In this document: piece by piece, positions 55,325 to 64,000 of the stretch
Layout: the number at the start of each line of letters is the position of its first letter
Numbering within the stretch: position 1 is the first letter of the stretch
NCBI RefSeq assembly: GCF_002104515.1
Contig: NZ_NBOE01000005.1
Location: 62,001-126,000, forward strand
Origin: Colwellia polaris
GTDB taxonomy: Bacteria > Pseudomonadota > Gammaproteobacteria > Enterobacterales > Alteromonadaceae
DNA length: 64,000 nt
Direction: 5' to 3'
Notes under the pieces: generated by a model
The model's database searches: none
Seen by the model: the letters and a program-made list of their open reading frames with translations, nothing else
Told to the model about the DNA's origin: nothing
Program-made: the position numbers and the translations under genes

Positions 55325-56329
55325 ATGAAAAAACGTATATATATCGCTTATACCGGCGGTACAATTGGTATGAAACCAAGTAAAGATGGATACATTCCAC
55401 AGAAACAGCATTTAACTGACGCAATAATGAAAACGCCTGATTTTCATCGAGAAGAGATGCCAGAATTTACAATTAATGAATATCACCCATTAATTGACTC
55501 ATCTAATATGTCACCTACTGACTGGCAACACATCGCCAACGATATAAAAAAACATTACGATGATTACGATGGCTTTGTTGTACTTCATGGAACCGACACC
55601 ATGGCTTACACCAGCTCGGCTTTGTCGTTTATGTTAGAAAATTTAAGTAAGCCTGTTATTGTTACCGGGTCACAAATACCATTTAGCCAATTACGCTCTG
55701 ATGGTAAAGAGAATTTACTCAACGCACTATTCATTGCTGCTAATTTCCCTATAAACGAAGTTGGTTTGTTTTTTAATAATAAACTCTTCAGAGGTAACCG
55801 AAGTATCAAAGCTTATGCTGATGGTTTTAATGCTTTCGATTCACCTAACTTGCCGCCTTTACTTGAGGCTGGTATTAACATTAAGTTAATCGAGGGTAAA
55901 ATAACTCAGCCTATTTCTCAGCCATTAAAATTAGCGCAAATTACGCCACAGCCCATAGGTGTGGTTCATCTGTACCCAGGCATATCTGTTGAGTTAATTA
56001 AAAACATTATTAAGCAGCCGGTTAAAGCTTTAATTATTCGAAGTTATGGCGTAGGAAACGCACCGCAAAACCAGGCAATGTTAGATTGTTTAAAACAAGC
56101 TAACGATAATGGCATTGTTATCGTTAATTGTAGTCAGTGTATTAAAGGTACAGTGAATATGAAAGGTTACGCAACAGGTAACGCGCTAAGTAAAATTGGT
56201 GTAATTAGCGGAAATGATATGACCTTAGAAGCAACATTAACCAAACTTCATTACTTATTAAGTAAAGACTATAGTCATGAGAAAATTTGCCAACTATTAG
56301 AAGTAAGTTTACGCGGCGAATTAAGTTAA
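55325..56329 (+). CDS. ansA: Type I (cytoplasmic) L-asparaginase
   Basis: A 334-residue asparaginase. Both catalytic threonine motifs are present: YTGGTIGMKPS (residues 9-19) and HGTDTMAYT (about 90-98). No signal peptide, so cytoplasmic AnsA rather than periplasmic AnsB. It hydrolyses asparagine to aspartate and ammonia. It lies 170 bp after sppA in the conserved sppA-ansA order. Confidence 0.94.
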   Translation: MKKRIYIAYTGGTIGMKPSKDGYIPQKQHLTDAIMKTPDFHREEMPEFTINEYHPLIDSSNMSPTDWQHIANDIKKHYDDYDGFVVLHGTDTMAYTSSALSFMLENLSKPVIVTGSQIPFSQLRSDGKENLLNALFIAANFPINEVGLFFNNKLFRGNRSIKAYADGFNAFDSPNLPPLLEAGINIKLIEGKITQPISQPLKLAQITPQPIGVVHLYPGISVELIKNIIKQPVKALIIRSYGVGNAPQNQAMLDCLKQANDNGIVIVNCSQCIKGTVNMKGYATGNALSKIGVISGNDMTLEATLTKLHYLLSKDYSHEKICQLLEVSLRGELS

Positions 56330-56367
56330 CGCATAACAACTTTTATAAGCGCTATCAATTTCAAGTG

Positions 56368-56395
56368 ATCAGCTGTCCGTTTATGGACAGCTGAT
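56368..56395. terminator. Hairpin between ansA and the DUF349 gene
   Basis: ATCAGCTGTCC and GGACAGCTGAT pair perfectly around GTTTAT, 38 bp after ansA. The T-run is missing, so termination may be weak. It could serve both convergent genes. Confidence 0.6.
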
Positions 56396-56428
56396 AGTTA
56401 AAGATCAGTTTAAATTTTAATTGATGTA

Positions 56429-59308
56429 TTATTGAAAGATAGGTTTAACTCTATCTAATAAAACAAGATCGTTCTGCTCAAACTTTCCTAACATTAACCA
56501 ATGTGAAAATTTATCTTCTAAATCAATTGGCGTTCCCGACAACATTTGAGTCTGCATTAAATTTACCTGCACTTCCATTCTACTTTGTTGTAATTCACTA
56601 GGAGAAGGAATACCAGATAAAATTTCTAGCTCTAAGGTTGCCGTTTTCCGATCTGCCACAATATCTTTATTGGCTAAGTCTTTTAATTTCTTTTGCCAAA
56701 ATGTACTTAAATTCTGGAATTCATCTTGCTCGGTGAACTCAGTTTTATTGGTAACGCCTTGTTCAAGTGTTGCAAATAAATGTAACCATTGCTGTTTCTC
56801 ATTCGCTTGTTTACAGTCAGCTATTTTCTTAGATAAAGATTTATCTTTAGCAATAATTTGTTTTTCTAACTTAAGCAACTTAGGTTTTTGTTGCATTACT
56901 TCAAGCTGCAATGTTTCTAATGCTTGTTTAAAATCTTGTAAGTCAGGTAATTGATCAACTTGTGAATATTGCGTTAGTAAGGTTTGTAAACTTAACTCTA
57001 ACTCAGTCGCTTTAGCTGTACTTACCGATTTTTCAAGCGCTGATTGTTGATCGCGTTTAGCAAAAATATCATCATTAATTTTTCTAAAGTTTTGCCAAAG
57101 TTTATTTTCAACTTTATGGCCGGCATAACCAATACTACGCCATTTGTTTTGCAACGCTTTAACTTGGTTAACCGCGGAAAAAACATCGTCTTGATCTAGC
57201 AATTGTTTAGCTGAACTAATGAGCTGCTGTTTCAGTTGCTTGTTTTGTTCATGAAAAACTTTAATGGCTGATTTAACTGGCTGCAACGTGTTATTAAACT
57301 GTTGATTTATTTCCTGATAAAGGGCGCGATCAACTTGCCCTGCACTTTGCCATTGTTTAATCAGTTGATTTAGTTCAAGTTCTAAAGACTTAAAGTCTAC
57401 CGTTGAAATTTTATCTGAACCTTGATCCGAACTTTGATCTACAGATTCAACAGGTAAAGTGTTAGCAAGCAAAGTAGCTTGTTCGAGGTAAGATTGACGT
57501 GTTTGCAAATGTTGCGCACGTAATTTTTCTTGTTCTGCAAAAAATAAACGACATGGCGCAAAAGCTGCTTCACAAAGTTGATTAAACTCGGTATTTAATT
57601 GTTGTTCAGCTTCATCGTCAGCATGACCTAAACTATTCCAAGTTTTACGGTATTGCTTCACCTTTTCAGCTTGCTCGTTTGGATTATCAAGAGGTGTTTC
57701 AACAATAATTTTTATATCAGTTAACAACTGTTGCTTGCGCGGAGTTGCAATATAATGTTCCCAATCAGCCAACTCGGTAATTTTTTCATTAATCGCATCA
57801 TAGTCTTTTTGAATGCGGTTTTTTTGTTGTTCAGATAAAGCATTAAACAATTGCGTTGCTTTTTTGAAAACACCAAACGCGGCATTGTATTTACCTGAAG
57901 CAATTAGTCTTTTAACATCGTGCAGTTTTTTCTGCGCTACACCAAACTCTTGCTTTTGAATTTGTTGCAAAGGTTTAACAGCTTGACGCCATTTACGTTG
58001 TATTTCACTGGCGGCATTCTTAATTGAGTCAGGCAAAATGCCTGCCGCGTTTTTCTCAACATCTTGCCAATTGCTTAACCAATCTTGATATACCGGCAAA
58101 CGTTCATTCATTTCTAATACCGAGGTAGGCATAGATAACTGTGAAATTTTTGATATTAAATGTGTAGCGTCACTTACAGATTGGGCAATTTCAGGTAATT
58201 TTTGTAGCTTTTGTTGTTGTTGACAAATTTTAGCAATAAAACTATTTTGCTCTTCTTTGGCTAACGGCGAAGCTATAATTTCACTGGTTAATTTATCGAA
58301 AAGCGTTTGATATTGCTGCTCTTCAATATGATCATTCTCAAAAATACTGGTCGTTAGCGTTTGATCAATAATCGTTAATGTTTTATCAAAATGAACGCGT
58401 GACTTTTCTTGGCTATCAAGTAACTCTCTAGCAATTTCAGCTTGGGCATGTTGCTCAGCTTTTGCGGCAAAAAGTTTATCAAGTTGCACAGTAATGGTTT
58501 TATGTTTGGAAAGCAGAACGCTATCTTGCAAAGATTCAAAGTTGGCAAACTCTGTTATTAATGTTTGCCATTCAACATTTAAGTTAGTGCGTTTTTCTAG
58601 ATATACTTGATAGTCGTATTGATCTTTTAATGCTTGTAGTTTAGCTAAAACTAAATCTATTTTTTTACGCAATACAATCGGTTGATCAATACTAAATTGT
58701 AATTTCGCTATCTTCTCATTTAACTGCTGTGTTATTACGCTAAGTTGAGATTTTTTCTTTAATTTTTCTAAGGTATCTAAATCATCAACTTTATTAAGAA
58801 TATAGCCTTGTACTTCTTCACTTTGCTTTTGACTAAATAAGTTAAGCAGTAGTTGTGGCTTTATCGCTAACTTACTTGTTTGGTCATTGTGCTGTGATTT
58901 ACTGGCTATTTTTTCAAATAATGTAATGATCAAAGCCGTTTCTTCTGCCGTTTTTAACCAAGATTCAAAAAAACTAAAATTGTTCGAGTTTTCAATAAAG
59001 GCGAGCTTCTCTGCTTCAGAAATTTTAATTTCGTCTTCATTCATTAAAATGCTAGCAACTTTTTTTGCTGCATATTGCTGCACTTTTAATAAGGTATTTT
59101 CTTGGCTATGTAATAACCAAGATTGATAGTTATTAAGCTTTATAAGTGCAGCACGACGTACATTTTCACTTTCATCATTAGTCGCAAGATCTTGAATAAC
59201 CGCTAACTGTTCTGGTTCATTTATTGATAAGCTTGAATTAATTGCTTCTACACGTACGCTAGTATTTTTATGTTGCCATTTCTTTTTTAAAAACTTAGAA
59301 AAAATCAT
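56429..59308 (-). CDS. DUF349-repeat coiled-coil protein
   Basis: A 959-residue, highly charged, Gln/Lys-rich cytoplasmic protein. Several DUF349 repeats are visible in the C-terminal two thirds (for example KQYRKTWNSLGHADDEAEQQL, one base unit of W...G pattern; KALQNKWRSIGYAGHKVENK; LIKQWQSAGQVDRALYQ). The N-terminus has HEAT-like segments (VEAINSSLSINEPEQLAVIQ). The function is unknown. Its start overlaps the yeaC stop by four bases, so they are translationally coupled. Confidence 0.85.
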   Translation of the reverse strand: MIFSKFLKKKWQHKNTSVRVEAINSSLSINEPEQLAVIQDLATNDESENVRRAALIKLNNYQSWLLHSQENTLLKVQQYAAKKVASILMNEDEIKISEAEKLAFIENSNNFSFFESWLKTAEETALIITLFEKIASKSQHNDQTSKLAIKPQLLLNLFSQKQSEEVQGYILNKVDDLDTLEKLKKKSQLSVITQQLNEKIAKLQFSIDQPIVLRKKIDLVLAKLQALKDQYDYQVYLEKRTNLNVEWQTLITEFANFESLQDSVLLSKHKTITVQLDKLFAAKAEQHAQAEIARELLDSQEKSRVHFDKTLTIIDQTLTTSIFENDHIEEQQYQTLFDKLTSEIIASPLAKEEQNSFIAKICQQQQKLQKLPEIAQSVSDATHLISKISQLSMPTSVLEMNERLPVYQDWLSNWQDVEKNAAGILPDSIKNAASEIQRKWRQAVKPLQQIQKQEFGVAQKKLHDVKRLIASGKYNAAFGVFKKATQLFNALSEQQKNRIQKDYDAINEKITELADWEHYIATPRKQQLLTDIKIIVETPLDNPNEQAEKVKQYRKTWNSLGHADDEAEQQLNTEFNQLCEAAFAPCRLFFAEQEKLRAQHLQTRQSYLEQATLLANTLPVESVDQSSDQGSDKISTVDFKSLELELNQLIKQWQSAGQVDRALYQEINQQFNNTLQPVKSAIKVFHEQNKQLKQQLISSAKQLLDQDDVFSAVNQVKALQNKWRSIGYAGHKVENKLWQNFRKINDDIFAKRDQQSALEKSVSTAKATELELSLQTLLTQYSQVDQLPDLQDFKQALETLQLEVMQQKPKLLKLEKQIIAKDKSLSKKIADCKQANEKQQWLHLFATLEQGVTNKTEFTEQDEFQNLSTFWQKKLKDLANKDIVADRKTATLELEILSGIPSPSELQQSRMEVQVNLMQTQMLSGTPIDLEDKFSHWLMLGKFEQNDLVLLDRVKPIFQ

Positions 59309-59592
59309 ATATCTGAAAACCTAGCAATGTCATTGCTGTCTAACGCTGAAGGGAAATCTGAACGAAGTTCACGTTTTGTTTTAATGATCATTTCACCTTC
59401 TGAGCTAATAGAAAGCGTTTGATCTGAATTTAAATGTTTAGCTTGATATGCCATGGTAATTTGTAAAGCACTTAATTGCTGTTCTTTCGCCACAACTGTA
59501 CCTTCTGGCCATTTGCCAGTTTCAGCTGCGCATTTTAAACGTAAATACATATCTTCTGACATAGTGTCAACTAACTGCATGATATCCATCAA
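59305..59592 (-). CDS. yeaC: YeaC family protein (DUF1315)
   Basis: A 95-residue soluble protein. The family pattern MYLRLKCAAETGKWPEGT and AYQAKHLNS is clear. Function unknown. It is directly upstream of and overlaps the DUF349 gene (ATGA-type overlap), indicating a two-gene operon. Confidence 0.88.
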   Translation of the reverse strand: MMDIMQLVDTMSEDMYLRLKCAAETGKWPEGTVVAKEQQLSALQITMAYQAKHLNSDQTLSISSEGEMIIKTKRELRSDFPSALDSNDIARFSDI

Positions 59593-59616
59593 TATCTCTT
59601 TATAAAATTAGGTTAA

Positions 59617-59946
59617 TTAAGCTTTGCTGCGTTTGGCTAAAATAAGTCTGACTCGGGTAATAATGTAAAGAATAAAACCTAAAATAGTGCTGGTAATTGC
59701 TGCTACATACTGCCAAGTGCCTGGTTGGGCATCTTGCCAATATAGAAAAAGAAAACCACCACAAAATAGTAACATGGCGATAAAAGAATGCGTCATCAAT
59801 TGTTGCGATTTTTCTACGGCACTTACACGTTTTATATTCGCTATTTTTTCAGCATCTAAGGTTGTTAAATCAATTTGGCAATGCTCACAACTTTTTGCTT
59901 TATCTGATATTTTTTTCTTACAACTTGGACAATTTATTACGGCCAT
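59617..59946 (-). CDS. Zinc-ribbon membrane protein
   Basis: About 109 residues. An N-terminal zinc ribbon (CPSC near residues 6-9, CEHC near 21-24 counting from MAVINC) is followed by two TM helices (about 52-70 and 78-97). The start MAVINC is preferred, seven bases after AGAGG; an ATG two codons upstream is too close to it. Function unknown. 24 bp upstream of yeaC, so probably co-transcribed. Confidence 0.75.
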   Translation of the reverse strand: MAVINCPSCKKKISDKAKSCEHCQIDLTTLDAEKIANIKRVSAVEKSQQLMTHSFIAMLLFCGGFLFLYWQDAQPGTWQYVAAITSTILGFILYIITRVRLILAKRSKA

Positions 59947-59980
59947 TTTCATACCTCTGTTTCGATACTTTATTTTACCT

Positions 59981-60010
59981 AAAAAAAACGCCCTTGCGGG
60001 CGTTTTTTTT
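59981..60010 (-). terminator. Intrinsic terminator of the AGCS symporter gene
   Basis: AAAAAAAACGCCC and GGGCGTTTTTTTT pair around TTGC, 14 bp after the symporter stop on the minus strand. It is symmetric, so it would work in both directions. Confidence 0.92.
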
Positions 60011-60023
60011 CAGTAATTAACAA

Positions 60024-61520
60024 TTATTTTTTATTTCGCTTTTCAAAACGATCTTCCCAGAAATCGGCATTTTCTATTTCGAGACTTTTTGGATCAAAAG
60101 TGTATTCTTCAACACCCGAATTTTTTTGTCTTTCGTAATCTTTTAATGCTTTAATCGCAGGTTTAGATATAAAAAATATCACCAAAATACCAATAATATT
60201 TAACCAAGCCATCATGCCAACACCAACATCGCCCATACCCCAAGCAATATCAGCAGCTTTAACGGTGCCATAAAATGTTGCCACCATAATTAACAATTTT
60301 AATAAAAACGTTAAGGCAGGAAAGTTAAATGTGCGTTTTATGTAAGATACATTATTCTCTGCAATAAAGTAGTACGCTAAAATAGTAGTGAAAGCGAAAA
60401 AGAATAATGCGATAGCAATAAACGGTTTACCAAAGCCGGTTAACATACTTTCTACCGCAATTTGGGTATAAGCAGGACTGTTAGCCGCAATGTCGCCAGC
60501 AATGTTTTGTACTATAAAACTTCCCGAGCCTTGTAGTTGTACATTGTATGATTGGGTAATTAAAATCATAAAAGCAGTTGCGGTACAAACGAACAAGGTA
60601 TCAATATAAACTGAAAATGCTTGTACTAAACCTTGTTGAGCTGGATGATCAACTTCGGCAGCAGCGGCAGCATGAGGACCAGTACCTTGCCCTGCTTCGT
60701 TTGAATAAACTCCACGTTTGACACCCCAACCAATAGCGGCACCTACACCAGCCATAGGAGAGAATGCATCAGTGATGATCAACATAAATACATCGCCTAA
60801 ACGATCTATGTGTAAGAAAATCATCACACAAGCAATAATAATGTAGGCTAATGCCATAAATGGCACAACCACTTGGGTGAAACTTGCAATACGTTTAACA
60901 CCACCAAAAATGATAAAACCAAGTATTAACACAATAAACACAGCAGTATAAAGCTTGGTCATTTCAATTGGACCAATTGCAGTTTCTACAATATTACCAG
61001 TACCAAACACCATAGTAACGGCAACACCTATACTGTTAGATTGCACCGTTGGTAACAAGGCCCCACAAGCAATAATGGTAGCAAGAGCGAATATCCAAGC
61101 ATACCATTTTTGTCCCATGGCTTTTTCAATGTAATAAGCAGGACCACCACGGTATAAACCGTCTTGCTCTTCTTTATAAATTTGTGCATTTGTAGATTCA
61201 ATATAAGCGGTAGCTGCACCAAAAAATGCAACAACCCACATCCAAAATACCGCTCCTGGGCCACCAAAGCCTATGGCAGCTGCAACACCGGCAATATTAC
61301 CTGTGCCAACACGGCCCGATAACGAAACCGCTAGTGCTTGAAATGAAGATATACCCTTCTCTGAACTTTTACCGGATATCAGCAAACGCCACATTTCACG
61401 AAACTGTCGAACTTGCACAAACCGAGTGATTACAGAGAAAAATAATCCAGTACCCAAGCAAAGATAAATCAATGCTGGGCTCCAGATAATGTTATTTAAT
61501 GTATTTACAATTTCTTGCAC
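60024..61520 (-). CDS. Sodium:alanine (AGCS family) symporter
   Basis: A 498-residue inner-membrane transporter with about 11 helices. The family signature SGRVGTGNIAGVAAAIGFGG is at about residues 67-86, and GVKRGVYSNEAGQGTGPHAA is the second conserved block. AGCS proteins import alanine or glycine with sodium. The hydrophilic C-terminal tail (FDPKSLEIENADFWEDRFEK) is usual for marine members. Single gene with its own terminator. Confidence 0.94.
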   Translation of the reverse strand: MQEIVNTLNNIIWSPALIYLCLGTGLFFSVITRFVQVRQFREMWRLLISGKSSEKGISSFQALAVSLSGRVGTGNIAGVAAAIGFGGPGAVFWMWVVAFFGAATAYIESTNAQIYKEEQDGLYRGGPAYYIEKAMGQKWYAWIFALATIIACGALLPTVQSNSIGVAVTMVFGTGNIVETAIGPIEMTKLYTAVFIVLILGFIIFGGVKRIASFTQVVVPFMALAYIIIACVMIFLHIDRLGDVFMLIITDAFSPMAGVGAAIGWGVKRGVYSNEAGQGTGPHAAAAAEVDHPAQQGLVQAFSVYIDTLFVCTATAFMILITQSYNVQLQGSGSFIVQNIAGDIAANSPAYTQIAVESMLTGFGKPFIAIALFFFAFTTILAYYFIAENNVSYIKRTFNFPALTFLLKLLIMVATFYGTVKAADIAWGMGDVGVGMMAWLNIIGILVIFFISKPAIKALKDYERQKNSGVEEYTFDPKSLEIENADFWEDRFEKRNKK

Positions 61521-61588
61521 TAGAGACTCCTAATAATTATTATTTTTTTTAAAGTATATCTGTTGTAATTAATTTTTATATTTAAGTA

Positions 61589-62716
61589 TTATCGTAAATC
61601 ATCTACTACATGATAAATAGCGGTAAGAAAGTCACGCCCGAACAAGCTACTGCGCTCGTCTGACCAACCCACACTAAAATCAGGTAATAAATCATTGTCT
61701 TTAAATGGCATTTCAACGGTGTAAGCTAAACATTTAAATTGCTCACCTACCCAGTTTGCTGCAACCGTTAAATTCGCTTTACCTGGTTCGTCTTTATCAT
61801 AACCTTCGTCATCTTGAAATTCAGGGGTAATAGCTAACAATACATTTTTAAAATTATCTTCAAGATCTTTAATTCGAGCATTATAAGAAGGAACACCTTC
61901 GCTGCCGGCAACAAAGTTAAACGGTAGTGCTTCATCGCCGTGAATATCTAAATGCATATCTACGCCAGTTTCGAGCATTTTTTCTCTAACAAGATAAACT
62001 TCAGGGCTATTTTCCATGGTTGGTGTTTGCCATTCGCGGTTTAAATTAATCCCGTTAGCATTAGTGCGAAGGTGCCCACGAACCGAACCGTCTGGATTCA
62101 TGTTAGGCACTAAATAAAATACAGCGCTATTGAGCAACGAACGCGCAACACCGTCGTCTTCATCTAATAAACGATCAATAAAACCTTCCATAAACCATTC
62201 AGCCATAGATTCACCTGGATGCTGACGCGCAGTTATCCAAATAACTTTTTTACCTTCGCCCTCTTCACCCACTTTTAATAGCGACATATCACGGCCATCA
62301 AGGGTTTGTCCTAACACTTGTAATTGGCAATCAATATCTAATTGAGCACTGTGAATTAAATCTTGATGACGCTCGTAACTATATGGCGCAAAGTAAGCAA
62401 AATAAGTTGAGTCATATTCAGGGGTAAAAGTTATTGAAAGGTTTTCACCATCAAACGATGTAGGAACACGAAACCAATGTTGGCGGTCATAAGATGCAAC
62501 CGCTTGATAGTCTTTCCATCCTTCTACATAAGCAGATTTACCAGCATTAGTTAAATGCATTACATGTTCTGAATGTTCGGTATTATGAAGTTTGAAATGA
62601 AACCATTGATAAAATTCTGAATTATGGTCTTTTTTAATGGCTAACTGAATATTGTTTGGGGTTTCTGCTGAGATAACATCGATATTACCTGAATCGAAGT
62701 TTGAAGATATTTGCAT
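61589..62716 (-). CDS. M14 zinc carboxypeptidase (cytosolic carboxypeptidase-like)
   Basis: A 375-residue protein. The N-terminal beta domain (about 1-130) is the CCP-type accessory domain; the peptidase has zinc ligands in ARQHPGESMAEW (His and Glu) and DIHGDEALP (His), and NPDGSVRGHLRTNANGINLN with the substrate Arg. The catalytic Glu is likely in YTVEMPFKD. Bacterial relatives are related to the tubulin deglutamylases; the natural substrate is unknown. Cytoplasmic, no signal peptide. Confidence 0.88.
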   Translation of the reverse strand: MQISSNFDSGNIDVISAETPNNIQLAIKKDHNSEFYQWFHFKLHNTEHSEHVMHLTNAGKSAYVEGWKDYQAVASYDRQHWFRVPTSFDGENLSITFTPEYDSTYFAYFAPYSYERHQDLIHSAQLDIDCQLQVLGQTLDGRDMSLLKVGEEGEGKKVIWITARQHPGESMAEWFMEGFIDRLLDEDDGVARSLLNSAVFYLVPNMNPDGSVRGHLRTNANGINLNREWQTPTMENSPEVYLVREKMLETGVDMHLDIHGDEALPFNFVAGSEGVPSYNARIKDLEDNFKNVLLAITPEFQDDEGYDKDEPGKANLTVAANWVGEQFKCLAYTVEMPFKDNDLLPDFSVGWSDERSSLFGRDFLTAIYHVVDDLR

Positions 62717-62781
62717 AAAGTGATCTGCTCATTAATTTTATGATGGCAATAGTGTACACAAACACTTAAAAGATCAGAAGT

Positions 62782-63267
62782 CTAAAGAGTCCTTAAATAC
62801 AACCCTATTTCAGTTGAATAGCCTAAAGATCGAGCAACAACCGTGTTTTGGCCATCTAAAACATAATAACTCGGGTAACCTTGCACCTTAAAGTCAGCTT
62901 TTACTCTTTCATTACCGAAAGCAACCGGAAAGGTTAATTGGTGCTTTGAAGTGAAAGCTAGCACCTCGTCATCATCAACAAAATCTAATGCGACAGCAAC
63001 AACATTTATTTGAGGATTTTTTTGATAAATATTCTGTAAGTTATCAATACTCATATTACAAATTTGACACCAAGGAGCAAAAAAATAAACAATGGTTTTT
63101 TTCCCGTTAGCAGTCAAAGCAATATCTGTATTGGCAGTGGTTTTAAGGTTATGTACATTAGGCACAACATCATCGCTGCTTGATAACATATCAGTTTCTC
63201 GCAGCATAGAAATAGCATTAAAAATTAAGAAAAACACCAACGCCTGTAAAAGTAAGCTTCGCAACAA
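62782..63267 (-). CDS. Membrane-anchored thioredoxin-like protein (TlpA/ScsD type)
   Basis: A 161-residue protein with an N-terminal TM helix (about residues 3-20) and a periplasmic thioredoxin fold. Active site CQIC in FFAPWCQICNMS (about residues 71-74); cis-Pro region VQGYPSYYVLDG. Such proteins reduce or shuffle disulfides in the periplasm. Slightly short, lacking the insertion typical of ResA. 65 bp downstream is the M14 gene. Confidence 0.85.
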   Translation of the reverse strand: MLRSLLLQALVFFLIFNAISMLRETDMLSSSDDVVPNVHNLKTTANTDIALTANGKKTIVYFFAPWCQICNMSIDNLQNIYQKNPQINVVAVALDFVDDDEVLAFTSKHQLTFPVAFGNERVKADFKVQGYPSYYVLDGQNTVVARSLGYSTEIGLYLRTL

Positions 63268-63603
63268 AGTGATTTAATCCTGTAAAATCATTGAGTACTT
63301 AATGAGACCGGATAAAGGCTTTTATTATTCAAGATAAATAAAACTATTTTGTAACTTTGATTTTATTAAGTCATTAAGTTTTAATCACTCATGATTTAAT
63401 GAGCAAGTTAACTTGCCATTCACCCAATACACCTTTGAACCATACAGGTTTTATGATGACAGCAAATATGAAAATCGGTATTAAATACCAAGCGGCACTG
63501 AACATCATATTTAGATAAATTGATAATTCCAGTTAATCTTATAATAAAAATAAACAGTATCTCCGCAAACACTTGCCCATAAATACAAGACAATATCAGA
63601 TAC
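63268..63603. other. Intergenic region containing a gene relic
   Basis: About 336 bp. The only recognisable content is the NERD-protein stub at 63389-63508. A 65-codon minus-strand frame overlapping it (63420-63617) has poor composition and is not called. Confidence 0.4.
63389..63508 (-). pseudogene. Stub of a NERD-domain (nuclease-related) protein
   Basis: From ATG 63508, 39 residues read MMFSAAWYLIPIFIFAVIIK, then PVWFKGVLGEWQVNLLIKS and TGA. The TM helix followed by WFKGxxGEWQVNLLIK is the usual start of NERD-domain proteins. The nuclease-related core and zinc fingers are missing, and the 110 bp beyond the stop do not continue it. A truncated relic. Confidence 0.6.
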
Positions 63604-63948
63604 TTACGTTGGTTCAATATCTAAAAACCCAAGATATGCACTAACGAACTGTTCCATGTTATCTATCAACTCTTCATCCATATACTGATATTCATCAGGG
63701 ATATCTAACACTTGAATATCTTTATATTTAACTAATTTGGTGAACTCAGCTTTAAGTCTACTTTTATGCTTTTCTTCCATCACAAAGATAATGTCAGCCC
63801 ATAGAATGTCTTTTGCATTTACCGTTTTCCTGGCACTTGCACTAGTACCTGCTGATCTCACATTTAGTTCCGCGTGATTTTTAAATATTTTTTCTCCTGT
63901 AGGGCTACGCCACTGATTTTTACTACAGATGAATAGGATGTTTCTCAA
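63604..63948 (-). CDS. Low-molecular-weight protein tyrosine phosphatase-like protein
   Basis: A 114-residue protein with the active-site loop ICSKNQWRSP (C-x5-R type, Cys about residue 8) and SAGTSASA as in LMW phosphatases. The general-acid Asp region reads VLDIPDEYQYMD. It is shorter than classical LMW-PTPs (about 150) and belongs to the short branch of uncertain substrate. It lies at the right edge of the window; TGTTCCTTCC upstream carries no clear ribosome site. Confidence 0.8.
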   Translation of the reverse strand: MRNILFICSKNQWRSPTGEKIFKNHAELNVRSAGTSASARKTVNAKDILWADIIFVMEEKHKSRLKAEFTKLVKYKDIQVLDIPDEYQYMDEELIDNMEQFVSAYLGFLDIEPT

Positions 63949-64000
63949 TTAATGTTCCTTCCATATATACTGCTTCTAATGAATCGAAAGTTCTGAATGA

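Noticed and set aside
1-64000. tRNA, rRNA, CRISPR arrays, prophage or restriction-modification systems
   Set aside because: None was recognised on reading; a tRNAscan/Infernal/CRISPR search would be needed to exclude small or degenerate cases.

Overview
This AT-rich window looks like the chromosome of a marine gammaproteobacterium of the order Alteromonadales, most likely the Colwellia/Thalassotalea group. That placement rests on gene content and protein style: biotin operon, asnS, the ydjA-sppA-ansA neighbourhood, the DUF349/yeaC pair, AGCS symporter, mlaA with an RND partner, and several c-di-GMP proteins. It was not tested by a database search. No rRNA, tRNA, CRISPR array or prophage was recognised.

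Layout. (1) 1-1746: DUF1186/SEC-C protein and yjdM. (2) 1722-7620: an accessory plasticity zone. It holds an integron cassette array without an integrase in view: seven small cassette genes, four or five recognisable attC sites, and cassette starts complementary to their own attC starts. The array is invaded by three copies of a 176-bp IS1182-type MITE placed at attC R' boxes, by GACAC-type (REP/RAYT-like) repeats that interrupt two further attC sites, by an IS1182 transposase remnant, and by a displaced 140-bp copy of the yjdM 3' end. Two tandem copies of a second MITE family (about 230 bp, TA-flanked) close the zone. (3) 7621-10256: DTW-domain protein, DUF6868 protein, LysR remnant, SigZ-type sigma factor and arsH. 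(4) 10569-14231: a three-gene operon of outer-membrane protein (apparent ATT start), exported protein and GGDEF/EAL protein (in-frame TAG). (5) 14393-31341: metabolic and envelope genes (Fe-alcohol dehydrogenase behind a 45-bp hairpin, B12-radical SAM protein, mmuM-like gene, trxC, oligopeptidase B, mlaA-RND, a double pseudo-nitrilase, a DMT transporter, an EEP-family hydrolase, and rluE broken by one stop codon). (6) 31556-44875: cold-shock/excalibur fusion, a stand-alone tyrosine recombinase preceded by a dif/loxP-shaped site, yghU, an EAL-HDOD protein, phosphoribosyltransferase, TPR lipoprotein, GST, fpr, an orphan HicB and pepE. (7) 45007-50194: the complete biotin locus bioA | bioB-F-C-D with overlapping divergent promoters. 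(8) 50287-64000: asnS, ydjA-sppA-ansA, DUF349/yeaC, AGCS symporter, M14 carboxypeptidase, thioredoxin-like protein, a NERD-protein remnant and a low-molecular-weight phosphatase-like protein.

Most of the window is ordinary core genome. The unusual material is the invaded cassette array, the recombinase with its palindromic site, and a set of single-base lesions (ATT start, TAG in the EAL protein, TAA in rluE) that are either real gene decay or sequencing errors.
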